64,000 nt of DNA, taken from assembly GCF_040538665.1 (NCBI RefSeq), contig NZ_JBEWXT010000001.1:1390501-1454500 (forward strand), given 5' to 3'. Below the pieces are notes generated by a model. It was not told the origin of the DNA and made no database searches. It saw only the letters and a list, made by a program, of their open reading frames with translations. Positions 1 through 10,049 of the stretch are shown here, in pieces (the first letter of the stretch is position 1; every line of letters starts with the position of its first letter). This DNA is from Aureibaculum sp. 2308TA14-22. GTDB taxonomy: Bacteria; Bacteroidota; Bacteroidia; Flavobacteriales; Flavobacteriaceae. The position numbers were made by a program, and so were the translations under genes.

Positions 1-278
1 AGTTCTTTGTGCAACATTTCTACCAAATAGCCTTGAGCATCTTGTCTTGTAGCGTTGGGATTTTCCTTTAAATATATTTCAATTTCCTTATTAGCCAACT
101 TAGTATAATTGACGAAATGATCTTGAAGACAATCGGCAATTTCAGATTTTAATTCGATTTTGTCAGTAGTTTCAATGGCATTGATACATTCACAAGATTG
201 GCTAAGATATTCTTCTTTAGTTATTGTTTTACAACCGATAAGTATCAATAAAACTACCAGGCAAATATAATTTTTCAC
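1..278 (-). CDS. partial small lipoprotein, unknown function
   Basis: An open frame reads leftward from a GTG at 278 to the window edge with no stop, so the C-terminus is missing. The 92 visible codons begin with a short hydrophobic segment and a lipobox (I-L-I-G-C, Cys16), predicting a lipoprotein of the outer membrane or periplasm. The mature part is acidic and helical with several cysteines. No family recognised. It starts three bases after the stop of the NlpC/P60 gene at 282, so the two are probably co-transcribed. The GTG start rests on the signal peptide it provides. Confidence 0.6.
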   Translation of the reverse strand, partial: MKNYICLVVLLILIGCKTITKEEYLSQSCECINAIETTDKIELKSEIADCLQDHFVNYTKLANKEIEIYLKENPNATRQDAQGYLVEMLHKE

Positions 279-281
279 TAT

Positions 282-1490
282 TTAATCTTTAAAAATACGT
301 GTTTTAGTTAAATCAATAATCTTTGAATCGTTTTGATTAAGCACTCTTTTAGTTCTTAAATACCTGTTGTAATTGTATTCATCAAAATCTGGTGAATTTT
401 TATCAAAAGTACTGATATGAACACGACCTGCCGAGTGAATAAACTCATTATTACCTATCCACATTCCTACATGAATTACCCTTTCTTGGGTAGTTTCCGT
501 AGCGGGCTTACCAAAGTATAACAAGTCTCCGGGCTGCATATTGTCAAAACTTTTATCATCATCCACCAATTCACCTGTATGTATTTGTTGTGAGGCATCA
601 CGGGGCAATACCAATCCGTTTAAAAAGAAAATGGTTTTGGTAAATCCGCTACAATCGACACCTTTTGGTGATGTTCCGCCCCATAAATAGGGGAGTCCCA
701 TTAAAGATTTGGAAGTTTCAACTAATGATTCTTGCGTTGGATTTAAACTCGCTAACCAATCATTATAATTCATTGCCTTACTTTTTTCAAGAAAAGCAAT
801 TCTACCATCTGGAAATTTCACTTGATAATACGCTTTTATTTCATCAACTACCTCCAAAACATTACCTGCAACTAAATCTGAAGCAATTTGTCCTTCTTCA
901 TTGATTTTTGACAACGCTTGGCCATAAGTATCTAAAAAGATTATTTTGTCGGCCAATTTCCAAGTAGCAAATTCATCAGCGTTCATTAATTGAATTCCTC
1001 CACTATCAACCCACGCTAAATAATTGTCAGGTGTTTGAACCAAATACCAATTGTCTTCTTTGGTATATACATTTAAAGGTGTGCCTAATGTAGCCTGTGT
1101 TGAAAGCTCCGCAGAATGTTTAGGCTTGCTACGCAAGTTGGCTACTGAAATTTTTACAACAGCTTTTGTTTTCCCCTCTAATTGCTTGTCAGGATACATT
1201 TGTATACTATCAACAAATACAATGTCCTCTTTTTTTAAATTTTCCTTCAATGTTTCAACCGCATCAGGAAGGTTTGAAACACCTTTTAAAATAATCTTAT
1301 CATTATTTTTAGCAGAACTTACATCAAATAGTGCTACACGTTTATCTGGTGCGAATTCATCTTTTACAATTGCAATTTCCTTTTCTAAGGGATTATCCGC
1401 CACTTGTTGTTCTTCATTTGTACATGAAGAAATGACAAACAAAATAAGCATAGACAATGCAAAAATAGAATTGAAAAATCTCATAAACAC
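282..1490 (-). CDS. NlpC/P60 family cell-wall hydrolase lipoprotein with SH3-like domains
   Basis: 402 residues. A signal peptide ends in a lipobox (V-I-S-S-C, Cys23), so the protein is probably anchored in a membrane facing the periplasm. The middle (about 110-240) looks like two bacterial SH3 domains that bind peptidoglycan. The last ~140 residues are an NlpC/P60 domain with the catalytic cysteine in V-D-C-S-G-F, a histidine in I-H-V-G-M and a further I-H-S-A-G. The family cleaves peptide stems of peptidoglycan (gamma-D-Glu-diaminopimelate bond), here probably in wall remodelling or recycling. An ATG two codons in (1484) is an equally possible start. It lies five bases downstream of the ROK kinase gene and three bases upstream of a small lipoprotein gene, forming a three-gene operon. 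Confidence 0.88.
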   Translation of the reverse strand: MFMRFFNSIFALSMLILFVISSCTNEEQQVADNPLEKEIAIVKDEFAPDKRVALFDVSSAKNNDKIILKGVSNLPDAVETLKENLKKEDIVFVDSIQMYPDKQLEGKTKAVVKISVANLRSKPKHSAELSTQATLGTPLNVYTKEDNWYLVQTPDNYLAWVDSGGIQLMNADEFATWKLADKIIFLDTYGQALSKINEEGQIASDLVAGNVLEVVDEIKAYYQVKFPDGRIAFLEKSKAMNYNDWLASLNPTQESLVETSKSLMGLPYLWGGTSPKGVDCSGFTKTIFFLNGLVLPRDASQQIHTGELVDDDKSFDNMQPGDLLYFGKPATETTQERVIHVGMWIGNNEFIHSAGRVHISTFDKNSPDFDEYNYNRYLRTKRVLNQNDSKIIDLTKTRIFKD

Positions 1491-1495
1491 TAATT

Positions 1496-2236
1496 TTATA
1501 ATTTTCTAGAAGCTGCAATGGCCGCACCAACAATACCTGCCTCATTTTCAAATTCTGAAGGCACTACGGGAACGTTAACGGTTATTTGATCTTTGAATTT
1601 TGCTATTTTTTTGCTTGCACCACCGCCTAAAATAATGAGTTCTGGCGAGGCTAAAAATTCAACGAATTTTAAAAATTCATTAAAACGTTTGCCCCACTTT
1701 TTGTAGGATAAATCCTCACGTTTACGGGCAGAATCCGCGGCATAATGCTCAAAATACTTATATTTTTTGTAGGGTACGGTACCTAATTCTACATTTGGCA
1801 CAAGCGTACCGTTATAAAACATGCCCGAGCCTAAACCTGTACCAATGGTAATCATAATGACCGTTCCTTTTTTGCCTTTTCCGGCACCAAAAGTCATGGC
1901 GGCCAGCCCAGCGGCATCGGCATCATTTACAATATGGAACTCCAACCCCGTTTTTTTAGAGAACAGTTCATCTGCTTGTAGCCCTTTCCAACTTTGGTCG
2001 ATATTACTGGCAGATAAAACCTTACCGCGAATTACAATTGACGGAAAACCACAGCCTACTGCACCTTTCCAATTAAAATGGGTAACCATTTGGGCAATTA
2101 CATCGGCTACATCGTCAGGTTTAGCACCTTTTGGAGTGGGAATACGGTGTTTTTCAGAAACAAGCTCCCCGTTTTCAATATTTACGATGGCTCCTTTAAT
2201 TCCCGTACCACCTACATCAATACCTAATATTTCCAT
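1496..2236 (-). CDS. ROK family kinase, polyphosphate-glucokinase type
   Basis: 246 residues. The N-terminus has the phosphate-binding motif D-V-G-G-T-G-I-K-G (7-15), then N-D-A-D-A-A-G with the catalytic aspartate and a second phosphate loop around I-G-T-G-L-G-S-G. The short length, absence of the ROK zinc-cysteine motif and the N-terminal pattern fit the PpgK-like branch, which phosphorylates glucose with polyphosphate and/or ATP. The phosphoryl donor cannot be read from sequence. Cytoplasmic. It is first in an operon with the NlpC/P60 gene; a sugar kinase beside a wall hydrolase could point to salvage, but that is inference. The divergent pyrophosphatase gene begins 93 bp away. Confidence 0.85.
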   Translation of the reverse strand: MEILGIDVGGTGIKGAIVNIENGELVSEKHRIPTPKGAKPDDVADVIAQMVTHFNWKGAVGCGFPSIVIRGKVLSASNIDQSWKGLQADELFSKKTGLEFHIVNDADAAGLAAMTFGAGKGKKGTVIMITIGTGLGSGMFYNGTLVPNVELGTVPYKKYKYFEHYAADSARKREDLSYKKWGKRFNEFLKFVEFLASPELIILGGGASKKIAKFKDQITVNVPVVPSEFENEAGIVGAAIAASRKL

Positions 2237-2328
2237 TATTGTTGTTTTGGTTTTTAAAAGGTTATAAAATTGCTAATAATTGTTGGAATACACAAACCTT
2301 GCATCAATTGGTTTTATTAAATTTGAAC

Positions 2329-2898
2329 ATGGAAATCGTTTTTGCCACACATAACCTCAATAAATTAAAAGAAGTACAACAGTTAATGCCCCGTAACATA
2401 AAGTTGTTAAGTCTTGCGAATATTAACTGTAACGAAGAAATTTTAGAGACTGCTGACACTTTGTTGGGTAATGCACAAATCAAAGCCAACCATGTAACGC
2501 AAACCTATGGCTATGATTGCTTTGCCGACGATACCGGATTGGAAGTTAATGCCTTAGGCGGCGAACCTGGAGTATATTCCGCACGATATGCAGGCCCGGA
2601 TAATAATGCCATTGCGAATATGACCAAGTTGTTAGAAAACTTAAAAGGTAAAAAAGACAGAACCGCTCAGTTTAAAACGGTTATCGTACTAAATTTAAAC
2701 GGAAAGCAACAAGTTTTTGAAGGTATTTGTAAAGGTGAAATTCTAACAACCCAACAGGGTAATGCGGGATTTGGCTATGACCCCATTTTTAAACCTGAGG
2801 GATTTGACAAATCGTTTGCCGAAATGACCTTGGAAGAAAAAGGTGCAATTAGCCATAGGGGTAAGGCGATAACCCAATTAGTAAGGTTTTTGGAGTAA
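2329..2898 (+). CDS. rdgB: XTP/dITP diphosphatase (non-canonical purine NTP pyrophosphatase)
   Basis: 189 residues from the ATG at 2329; the frame is open further upstream, but homologous sequence begins at M-E-I-V-F-A-T-H-N, the normal N-terminus of the RdgB/HAM1 family. Other signatures are A-D-D-T-G-L-E-V, the Y-S-A-R-Y-A-G substrate-loop stretch, F-G-Y-D-P-I-F and the C-terminal S-H-R. The enzyme hydrolyses ITP, dITP and XTP to monophosphates, keeping deaminated purines out of nucleic acids. A TAnnTTTG box (TAAATTTG, 2318-2325) ends only three bases before the ATG, so if it is the promoter the transcript would be nearly leaderless. Confidence 0.93.
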   Translation: MEIVFATHNLNKLKEVQQLMPRNIKLLSLANINCNEEILETADTLLGNAQIKANHVTQTYGYDCFADDTGLEVNALGGEPGVYSARYAGPDNNAIANMTKLLENLKGKKDRTAQFKTVIVLNLNGKQQVFEGICKGEILTTQQGNAGFGYDPIFKPEGFDKSFAEMTLEEKGAISHRGKAITQLVRFLE

Positions 2899-2923
2899 CA
2901 TTATAAGTCAACTTTTGTTGGAA

Positions 2924-3475
2924 CTAGTACTTTATTTTCGTTTTTGCTTTCATTTCTGGAATAGTATTTTCAATTAATAGTTTTCTGTGAGCGTCTGAAT
3001 CCGCAACAAATTGATATTTAAATTGTTTATTACGATATAAGAATTCCACGAAGTTATCTCCCCCATAACTTCGGTTGGGGTCTCCATCAGATATTAGGTT
3101 AATTGACTTTCCCTTATAGTCATAAACATTAAATTTTAGATTTTTAATTTCAGAAAGGTCATATCTTCTTGCATTATTTATAGTTATTTCGTCCTTGCTA
3201 AAAGTTATAAATCCTTTTATGATTCGATTATTCCCGTTGTAATCAACTAGACCATAAACATAGCCAATTCCAACGCATATAAAAAGTCCGAAAATTACAT
3301 AATTGACCAATTGTAAATCCTCAAGATTTATGTCCGTATAATTTTTAAAAATCAAACTAATAATTAGGAAAATACCTAGTCCACCCATCCCAATCCAGTA
3401 GAATTTTTCAGAAATAGCAATGTCAAACTTATTTGTTTTTTCGTCTAAAACTAAGTCAAATGCTACTTTCTTCAT
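2924..3475 (-). CDS. hypothetical membrane protein, two transmembrane segments
   Basis: 183 residues. A short polar N-terminus is followed by two hydrophobic segments (about 27-45 and 59-78) and a soluble C-terminal half rich in beta-strand-like stretches. The arrangement of two N-terminal helices followed by a small beta domain resembles bacterial PH-like membrane proteins, but no signature is strong enough to assign it. It converges with rdgB and is followed upstream by the DPP-IV gene on the same strand. No function assigned. Confidence 0.65.
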   Translation of the reverse strand: MKKVAFDLVLDEKTNKFDIAISEKFYWIGMGGLGIFLIISLIFKNYTDINLEDLQLVNYVIFGLFICVGIGYVYGLVDYNGNNRIIKGFITFSKDEITINNARRYDLSEIKNLKFNVYDYKGKSINLISDGDPNRSYGGDNFVEFLYRNKQFKYQFVADSDAHRKLLIENTIPEMKAKTKIKY

Positions 3476-3518
3476 ATTGAGGCCTACTAATATAACGAAT
3501 TGGGTATATTTTTAATAT

Positions 3519-5594
3519 TTACTTATATATCACCAAATGCTCAATAAAAAACTCCATCATTCTATCCGTATTTACGCGGGTATGGCCCTTGTCTGGGCCA
3601 ATTTGCACTTCATGGCTTTTTCCCGCTTTTTGTAGAGCCTGGATCAATTGTAATGAATTTGAAGGGTGCACATTGTTGTCGCTTGTCCCAAAAAAGATCA
3701 TCAATTCGCCTTTTAGGTTAGGGGCATAGGTCATTAAACTGGCAGCATCGTAACCTGCTTTGTTGTCTTCAAGTGTATTCATAAAACGTTCGGTGTAAAT
3801 ATTGTCATAATTACGCCAGTCCGTTACCGCTGAGTTGGCTACCGCCGCGTGATAAACATCAGGGAAACGTAATAAACTTGCAGCTGCCGTAGTACCTCCA
3901 TATGAAGTACCAAAAACGCCAACATTGTTCTTGTCAAAATAAGGTCTGTCGTATAATGACTTTATGCCTTCGGCAAAATCATCTTGTTCTACAATGGTCA
4001 GGTTACCATATAATTGATCTAGCAATCTTTTACCGCGACCTCGTACATTTCTACCATCTATATTGGCAACTAAAAATCCGTATTCAGTCAAAGGATCTGG
4101 TGTTCTAAACGTTTCACGGAATGCATTGGTAGCTGGGCCACCGTAATTACTCAACAGTAATGGGTATTTTTTGTTAGGATCAAAGTTTGATGGAAAGTGT
4201 AGCATGCCATGTAATTGGGTTTTGCCGTCGGCAGAAGTAAAGGTAAATACTTCTACTTTTTTAAGTCCCAGTTCCTCAAATTTGGTCATATCGCTTTCGT
4301 ACAATTTCTTAATCACTTTCCCTCTTGAATTTAACAAATTGGTAACAGGTGGACTATTATGTGTTTGAGCAACATCAACAATATATTTACCATTGGGCGA
4401 AATACTAACTTTGTGATTATAAGCAGGGTCGGTCAATCGCACATCGCCTTTTCCATTTAATTTTACCTTGTGTAATTGTATTTTCATATGATTATCGCCG
4501 CTTCTTGCCATATAATACAAGATCCCTTTCTTTTCATTTACATCAACAATATTTGCAACTTCAAAATTATGGTTAGTCAAGGTTTTTAAAAGTTTTCCGC
4601 TAAAATCATAGAGATAATAGTTGTTAAATCCGCTACGTTCAGACGCCCAAATAAATCGCTTTCCATCTTCTAAAATTTTCATTTCAGGAGAATTTTTCGT
4701 AAAACTAGGCAACCATTGTTCACGTACTATGGTACGGCTTTTACCCGTAATAGGATCTGCCGCTCTTAGTTCCATTGTGTTTTGCTTTCTATTGGTACTG
4801 TGGTAAATAAGCTCCTTACCATTGGGCGACCAAAAGATATTATATAAATACGTGCCTAAATCACCATCGTTATAGGGTTTTCCTTCACGGGTATCAAGTG
4901 TAATCATTTTTTTGGTGGCTAAATCGTATAACATCAAATCAACTGGTAAATTTTTCGCACCTACTTTAGGATAGGCTTCTATTTCGACAGAATCTTGAAT
5001 TTTAGTTTGATTATACAACACATAATACTTTTTAGCTTCTTTTTCATCAAATCTATAAAACGCTATTTTTTTACTATCAGGAGACCACCACATAGCAGTG
5101 TTTTGGCCTAGTTCCTCACCATAAACCCAAGTGGCAATTCCATATTTAATCTGATTTTCATCATTACCTTCTGTAGTTATGGCTAAGACATTATTTCCAT
5201 CAGCATCACTTAAATACATATTTCTGTCTTTGGTAAATGCCTTTAATTTTCCATCAGGAGAATCTGCCGAAGCATATTGTCTACCGCGTTGTGGTCTGTT
5301 TGCTCGCATTGCTCGATAGTCTGGGTAAACGGCATCACCAATTTCATTTTTTTCATAGATCAGTACATCATATAAAAATCGTTTACCATCTCTATTATAC
5401 TCAAAAGAGTTACTGTTTGGGTGCCATTTTGCTTGTATAGCACCACTTTTTACTGAACCTCTAATTTGAGGTGCAATTTCAGTATACCGCTCATAGCCAG
5501 GCATTTTTTTGAGTTTATCTTGAGCAAAAGAAAAGCTAATGCTTAAGACTAGTACAACCGATAATAGATTTTTGAAAGATGCTGATGAATTCAT
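3519..5594 (-). CDS. secreted S9 family dipeptidyl peptidase IV
   Basis: 691 residues from the ATG at 5594; a longer frame exists, but this start gives a clean signal peptide ending in S-F-S-F-A-Q. Residues ~40-470 form the DPP-IV N-terminal beta-propeller, including W-V-Y-G-E-E-L, the equivalent of the glutamate loop that binds the substrate amino terminus. The C-terminal alpha/beta-hydrolase domain has the nucleophile Ser564 in G-T-S-Y-G-G, an aspartate in G-T-S-D-N-N-V-H and a histidine in D-K-G-H-T-R. The family removes X-Pro or X-Ala dipeptides from peptide N-termini, probably in the periplasm. The divergent gene at 5733 encodes an S15-type hydrolase, so two proline-dipeptide-type hydrolases sit back to back. 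Confidence 0.9.
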   Translation of the reverse strand: MNSSASFKNLLSVVLVLSISFSFAQDKLKKMPGYERYTEIAPQIRGSVKSGAIQAKWHPNSNSFEYNRDGKRFLYDVLIYEKNEIGDAVYPDYRAMRANRPQRGRQYASADSPDGKLKAFTKDRNMYLSDADGNNVLAITTEGNDENQIKYGIATWVYGEELGQNTAMWWSPDSKKIAFYRFDEKEAKKYYVLYNQTKIQDSVEIEAYPKVGAKNLPVDLMLYDLATKKMITLDTREGKPYNDGDLGTYLYNIFWSPNGKELIYHSTNRKQNTMELRAADPITGKSRTIVREQWLPSFTKNSPEMKILEDGKRFIWASERSGFNNYYLYDFSGKLLKTLTNHNFEVANIVDVNEKKGILYYMARSGDNHMKIQLHKVKLNGKGDVRLTDPAYNHKVSISPNGKYIVDVAQTHNSPPVTNLLNSRGKVIKKLYESDMTKFEELGLKKVEVFTFTSADGKTQLHGMLHFPSNFDPNKKYPLLLSNYGGPATNAFRETFRTPDPLTEYGFLVANIDGRNVRGRGKRLLDQLYGNLTIVEQDDFAEGIKSLYDRPYFDKNNVGVFGTSYGGTTAAASLLRFPDVYHAAVANSAVTDWRNYDNIYTERFMNTLEDNKAGYDAASLMTYAPNLKGELMIFFGTSDNNVHPSNSLQLIQALQKAGKSHEVQIGPDKGHTRVNTDRMMEFFIEHLVIYK

Positions 5595-5732
5595 AAAAGA
5601 AAAGATTATTCGAATTAAACTTAATGAATGTAAAAATAACCAAATTTTTATTGCAGTTCCGTAAAATAAATACAAAAATCATTTCCATATATTTTTAGTA
5701 TTTTTACCATTACTAACCTAAAAACCAACCAA

Positions 5733-7631
5733 ATGATGAAAAAACGAGTTCACTATTTATTTTTTTTAACTTTCTGCATACTGGGAAGTATTTCTTTACA
5801 AGCACAAGAAAAAGAAGACACTACACTTAAAGAATTACAAGAAATCGCCTTAATCGATCAAAAGGTAATGATGCCCATGCGTGATGGTATTCGTTTGGCA
5901 ACAGATATTTATCGTCCAAAGGGGGATGGAAAATACCCCATCATTTTTTCTAGAACTCCGTATAACTTTAACTCATGGGGTGATGGAAAAGAGAGAACAG
6001 GTACTGCACGAAGAGCTTTACAAGCTGTAAAAAAGGGTTATGCCTATGTAGTTCAAAATGAAAGAGGAAGGTACTTTTCTGAAGGTGAATGGGATATTTT
6101 AGGTGTACCCTTAACCGATGGTTATGATGCTTTTAGTTGGATGAAAGATCAAGAATGGTCAAATGGTAAAATAGGCACCTTGGGCTGTTCTTCAACCGCA
6201 GAATGGCAAATGGCAGTTGCGGCGTTAGATCACCCTTCGCATGCTGCTATGGTACCACAAGGTTATGGGGCTGGTGTTGGTAAAGTTGGACCATTTAATG
6301 AACAAGGAAACTGGTACAGAGGCGGAGCGGAACAAATGCTATTTTTCTCTTGGTTATATGGTGTAGAACATGATAAGTTTAAACCTAGAATTCCGGCAGG
6401 AGCTACGCAAGAGGATTTAATTCGGATTTCTCGTTTTTACGATTTGGCACCAGAAAACCCTAGAGTTGATATGGCTGAAGCCTTAAAACATTTACCTATT
6501 CAAGATATTCTTAAAAATATAAATGGCAAAAAAGAGATTTATGATAAAATGATTAGGAGAACACCTAATCATCCAGATTGGGCCAAGGGCGGTATCTATC
6601 AAGCCGATGATAAATTTGGTGTACCCAGTTTTTGGTTTGCCTCTTGGTATGATGTTTCAATTGGACCAAACGTAGCATTATTTAACCATGTAAGAGAACA
6701 CGGAAAGGATGCTGAAGTTAGAGATAATCAATATTTGGTAATAGCACCGACTTTACATTGTGGCTACACTAGAGCTAAAGAAAATACAATCGTTGGTGAA
6801 CGTTCTGTAGGCGATGCTCGATTAAACTACGAAGAGCAAATTTATGCTTGGTTTGATTTATGGTTAAAAGGAGAAAAAAATGATTTCAAAGAAAAAACAC
6901 CTCGCGTACAATATTATACTATGGGAAGCAACAAATGGCAGTCTTCTGAATCATTTCCTCCAAAAGGAGCCAAGATGTTTACTTATTACCTAAATAGTGG
7001 CGGTAAGGCGAATACATTGAATGGTGATGGAGTTTTGTCCACAAGAAGACCAAAGTCTAAAGACAACCCTGATGCTTTTACTTACGACCCAATGAATCCT
7101 GTTACTTCATATGGTGGCAATGTATGTTGTACTGGTAATGCTATTAAAGGCGGTGCTTTTGACCAACGTGAAATGGAAAAAAGAGATGATATTTTAGTCT
7201 ATACTTCGGAGCCACTAAAAAAAGGAATAGAGGTTAGTGGGTTTATTGAATCAACGCTATATGTATCTTCTGATGCTAAGGATACTGATTTCACCATTAA
7301 AATTATTGATGTTTACCCAGATGGTACAGCTTATAATTTGGATGAAACCATTCAACGAGCTAGGTATAGAGAAGGTTATGACAAAGAGGTCTTTATGGAA
7401 GATGGAAAAGTATATAAAGTGAAATTAAGCCCCATGACTACAAGTAATTATTTTGAAAAAGGACACAGAATCAGAATTGAAGTTTCTAGTAGTAATTTTC
7501 CACGTTTTGCACGAAATTTAAATACTGGAGGAAAAAATTATGACGAAAGCGAAGGTGTTGTTGCACATAATAAAATTCATCATTCAAGACAATATCCATC
7601 ACATATTAAAATACCAATAGTCTTAAAATAG
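5733..7631 (+). CDS. CocE/NonD family (S15, X-Pro dipeptidyl-peptidase-like) hydrolase
   Basis: 632 residues with a signal peptide ending S-L-Q-A-Q (an ATG one codon in is equally likely as start). The catalytic domain begins at [16 protein letters not shown], characteristic of the family. The nucleophile serine lies in G-C-S-S-T-A-E-W, with the triad aspartate in S-W-Y-D-V and the histidine in L-H-C-G-Y. The last ~200 residues are the jelly-roll C-terminal domain (PepX_C). Known members hydrolyse X-Pro peptides, alpha-amino acid esters, cocaine or glutaryl-cephalosporins, so the substrate is open. The MFS exporter follows 19 bases downstream and is probably co-transcribed. Confidence 0.87.
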   Translation: MMKKRVHYLFFLTFCILGSISLQAQEKEDTTLKELQEIALIDQKVMMPMRDGIRLATDIYRPKGDGKYPIIFSRTPYNFNSWGDGKERTGTARRALQAVKKGYAYVVQNERGRYFSEGEWDILGVPLTDGYDAFSWMKDQEWSNGKIGTLGCSSTAEWQMAVAALDHPSHAAMVPQGYGAGVGKVGPFNEQGNWYRGGAEQMLFFSWLYGVEHDKFKPRIPAGATQEDLIRISRFYDLAPENPRVDMAEALKHLPIQDILKNINGKKEIYDKMIRRTPNHPDWAKGGIYQADDKFGVPSFWFASWYDVSIGPNVALFNHVREHGKDAEVRDNQYLVIAPTLHCGYTRAKENTIVGERSVGDARLNYEEQIYAWFDLWLKGEKNDFKEKTPRVQYYTMGSNKWQSSESFPPKGAKMFTYYLNSGGKANTLNGDGVLSTRRPKSKDNPDAFTYDPMNPVTSYGGNVCCTGNAIKGGAFDQREMEKRDDILVYTSEPLKKGIEVSGFIESTLYVSSDAKDTDFTIKIIDVYPDGTAYNLDETIQRARYREGYDKEVFMEDGKVYKVKLSPMTTSNYFEKGHRIRIEVSSSNFPRFARNLNTGGKNYDESEGVVAHNKIHHSRQYPSHIKIPIVLK

Positions 7632-7650
7632 TATTTGCTGTAATCAATTT

Positions 7651-8919
7651 ATGCAAAAAAACGATCCTTACGCGGCATTACGATTTAAAGAATTTAATAT
7701 TTTCCTCGTAATGCGGTTTGCAATGGTTTTTGCATGGTCCATGCAATTTGTGGTTATAGAATGGCAAGTATATAGTATAACAAAAGATCCGTTATCACTT
7801 GGAATTATTGGGTTAATGGAGGTAATACCCGCAGTATCGTTAGCCTTATTTGCAGGACATGTTGTAGATCAAAAGGAGAAAAAAGGATTACTGATTAAAT
7901 GTTTATTGGCATTTTCCGTAATCAGTTTTGGATTATTTTTATTGACTTGGCCAGAAATGATTGCAGATTGGTCACAGCATAAAATTTTGTATTCCATTTA
8001 CATTCTTGTGTTTTTAGGAGGAATAATCCGTGCATTTCTTGGCCCAACTGTCTTTTCATTATTTGCTTTAATTGTTCCTAAAAAAGTATATCCCAATGCA
8101 GCTACATGGAGCAGTTCCGTGTGGCAAATGGGCGTTGTGTTGGGTCCTGCATTGGCTGGATTTGCCATCAATTGGATTGGCGTACATTGGTCATTATGTT
8201 TGGTTTTTGCATTTTCGCTAATGGCATTGATTAGTTTGTCGTTCATTTCCAAGAAACCAATATTGAATCCCAAAATAGGAGAGAACGTATTTAAAAGTTT
8301 AAAGGAAGGCGTAAAGTTTGTCTATAAAACCAAGGTGATTTTAGGGGCAATAACCTTAGACATGATTGCTGTATTGTTTGGAGGTGCTGTAGCATTATTG
8401 CCTATTTACGCCCAAGATATTTTAAATGTGGGCTCTGAAGGGTTTGGAATTCTAAGGGCTTCGCCCGCAGTTGGTGCATTGCTGATTATGTTTACTTCGG
8501 CTTATTTTCCGTTGAATAAAAATGCAGGAATGAAATTATTAGCTGCCATTTTTGGATTTGGGGTATGTATTATCATTTTTGGTTTGTCTTCTTGGTTTTG
8601 GATTTCGGTGATAGCCCTATTTTTTAGTGGTGTTACCGATGGTATCTCTATGATTATTAGACAGACCATATTACAATTAAAAACACCCGACGAAATGCGG
8701 GGCAGAGTAGCCTCGGTAAATTCTATGTTCGTAGGATCTTCTAATGAGTTGGGGGCTTTTGAAAGTGGATTGACGGCAAAGCTTATGGGAACGGTTACCG
8801 CCGTCGTTTTTGGAGGCGGAATGACTTTGCTAACTGTTATTATGACCGGAGCATTCTTCCCTAAATTAAGAAAACTGGATTTACGAAAAGATATTGAAGC
8901 ACATGAAAAAGATGATTAG
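7651..8919 (+). CDS. MFS transporter (MFS_3/EntS-like exporter)
   Basis: 422 residues, strongly hydrophobic, with about 12 transmembrane segments. The loop after helix 2 carries G-H-V-V-D-Q-K-E-K-K-G, the family-typical G-x-x-x-D-(R/K) pattern, and a second related stretch, M-R-G-R-V-A-S-V-N-S, lies before the last helices, as in EntS-like exporters. The substrate cannot be predicted. It follows the S15-type hydrolase gene by 19 bases and may export or import a product of that enzyme, though this is only positional evidence. Inner membrane. Confidence 0.85.
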   Translation: MQKNDPYAALRFKEFNIFLVMRFAMVFAWSMQFVVIEWQVYSITKDPLSLGIIGLMEVIPAVSLALFAGHVVDQKEKKGLLIKCLLAFSVISFGLFLLTWPEMIADWSQHKILYSIYILVFLGGIIRAFLGPTVFSLFALIVPKKVYPNAATWSSSVWQMGVVLGPALAGFAINWIGVHWSLCLVFAFSLMALISLSFISKKPILNPKIGENVFKSLKEGVKFVYKTKVILGAITLDMIAVLFGGAVALLPIYAQDILNVGSEGFGILRASPAVGALLIMFTSAYFPLNKNAGMKLLAAIFGFGVCIIIFGLSSWFWISVIALFFSGVTDGISMIIRQTILQLKTPDEMRGRVASVNSMFVGSSNELGAFESGLTAKLMGTVTAVVFGGGMTLLTVIMTGAFFPKLRKLDLRKDIEAHEKDD

Positions 8920-8974
8920 ACATTTTTCATAATTAAAACTTATATTTATACACAAACCAAAAAATATTAATACT

Positions 8975-9964
8975 ATGCAATCATATTCGATTCAAGAAAT
9001 AAATGAAATACTGAACGGAGAACTTGTTGGTAACACAACAGCTAAAATTAGCGGCCCAGAACAATTGGATAAAGCGGAATCCAATCATATTAGTTTTATC
9101 GGAAGTACAAAATACATTAAACATTGGTACACTTCTAAAGCTTCTGCTGCGGTAGTTAACGAAAAATTTACAGTAGAACCTGGAGAAAATCGTGCATTGA
9201 TTAAAGTTAAAAATGCAGATTTGGCTATGGCAAAAATTTTGGAAGTTTTTAATCCCCCACCTCCCGTTTTTGATAATGAAATTCATCCTACTGCCGTAAT
9301 ACATGATAGTGCAACAGTAGGTAAAGGGTGCAAGATAGGAGCTGGGTGTTATGTTGGTAAGGATGTTGAATTGGCAGAAGGTGTAGTTTTATACCCTAAT
9401 GTTACCGTAATGGACGAAACCAAAATCGGGCAAAACACCGTGGTATGGTCGGGTACAGTTATTAGAGAGCGTACAGAAATAGGTGCATATTGTATTTTTC
9501 ATACCAACGTAAGCATTGGGGCGGACGGATTTGGATATAGACCAAGTGAAGATGGTAGAGGATTGGTCAAAATTCCACAAATTGGTAATGTGATTATAGG
9601 GAATGGTGTAGAAATTGGTGCTAATAGTTGTGTAGATAGAGGTAAATTTAGCTCAACCATAATTGGTGATGGATGTAAAATAGATAACTTAGTTCAAATA
9701 GCCCACAATTGCGTAATGGGTAGATCTTGCATTATGGCGGGTCATAGTGGTCTTGCGGGTTCTGTTACACTAGGTGATGGTGTAATTATTGGCGGAAGTG
9801 CTTCTATTAAAGATCATACTACTATCCAATCTGGAGCCACTGTTGGTGCTGGTTCTGGAGTAATGAATGATGTTGCTGCAGGCAAGACGGTATTGGGCTA
9901 TCCTGCGACCGATTCAAGAGAAATGCTTAAGCAATGGGTAGCCTTAAGAAGATTGGGCAAATAG
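8975..9964 (+). CDS. lpxD: UDP-3-O-acylglucosamine N-acyltransferase (LpxD-type)
   Basis: 329 residues. The N-terminal ~100 residues are the LpxD uridine-binding domain (the I-S-F-I-G-S-T-K-Y block), followed by a left-handed parallel beta-helix of hexapeptide repeats (about 105-290) and a C-terminal helix. The catalytic histidine is in I-A-H-N-C. LpxD transfers a 3-hydroxyacyl chain from acyl-ACP to the 2-amino group of UDP-3-O-acylglucosamine, the third step of lipid A synthesis. Flavobacteria often have a second LpxD-like paralogue outside the lpx cluster. No other lpx gene is nearby, so this could be that paralogue rather than the main enzyme. Confidence 0.82.
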   Translation: MQSYSIQEINEILNGELVGNTTAKISGPEQLDKAESNHISFIGSTKYIKHWYTSKASAAVVNEKFTVEPGENRALIKVKNADLAMAKILEVFNPPPPVFDNEIHPTAVIHDSATVGKGCKIGAGCYVGKDVELAEGVVLYPNVTVMDETKIGQNTVVWSGTVIRERTEIGAYCIFHTNVSIGADGFGYRPSEDGRGLVKIPQIGNVIIGNGVEIGANSCVDRGKFSSTIIGDGCKIDNLVQIAHNCVMGRSCIMAGHSGLAGSVTLGDGVIIGGSASIKDHTTIQSGATVGAGSGVMNDVAAGKTVLGYPATDSREMLKQWVALRRLGK

Positions 9965-9994
9965 TAGGTCAACAATAAAGTGCCGTAAAATCAC

Positions 9995-10002
9995 TATCTT
10001 TG
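9995..10002 (+). promoter_or_regulatory. -7 element TATCTTTG upstream of the basic cold-shock gene
   Basis: Exact match to the Bacteroidota -7 box TAnnTTTG, ending 47 bases before the ATG at 10050. No TTG is visible at the expected -33 position, so only half of the promoter is supported. Confidence 0.5.
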
Positions 10003-10049
10003 TAAAATAACAGCTATAAATTAGCATTAAAATACGTTTAAAATAAATA

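Noticed and set aside
1051-1509. Plus-strand open frame of 152 codons across the NlpC/P60 gene
   Set aside because: Antisense shadow of a gene with clear motifs and signal peptide.
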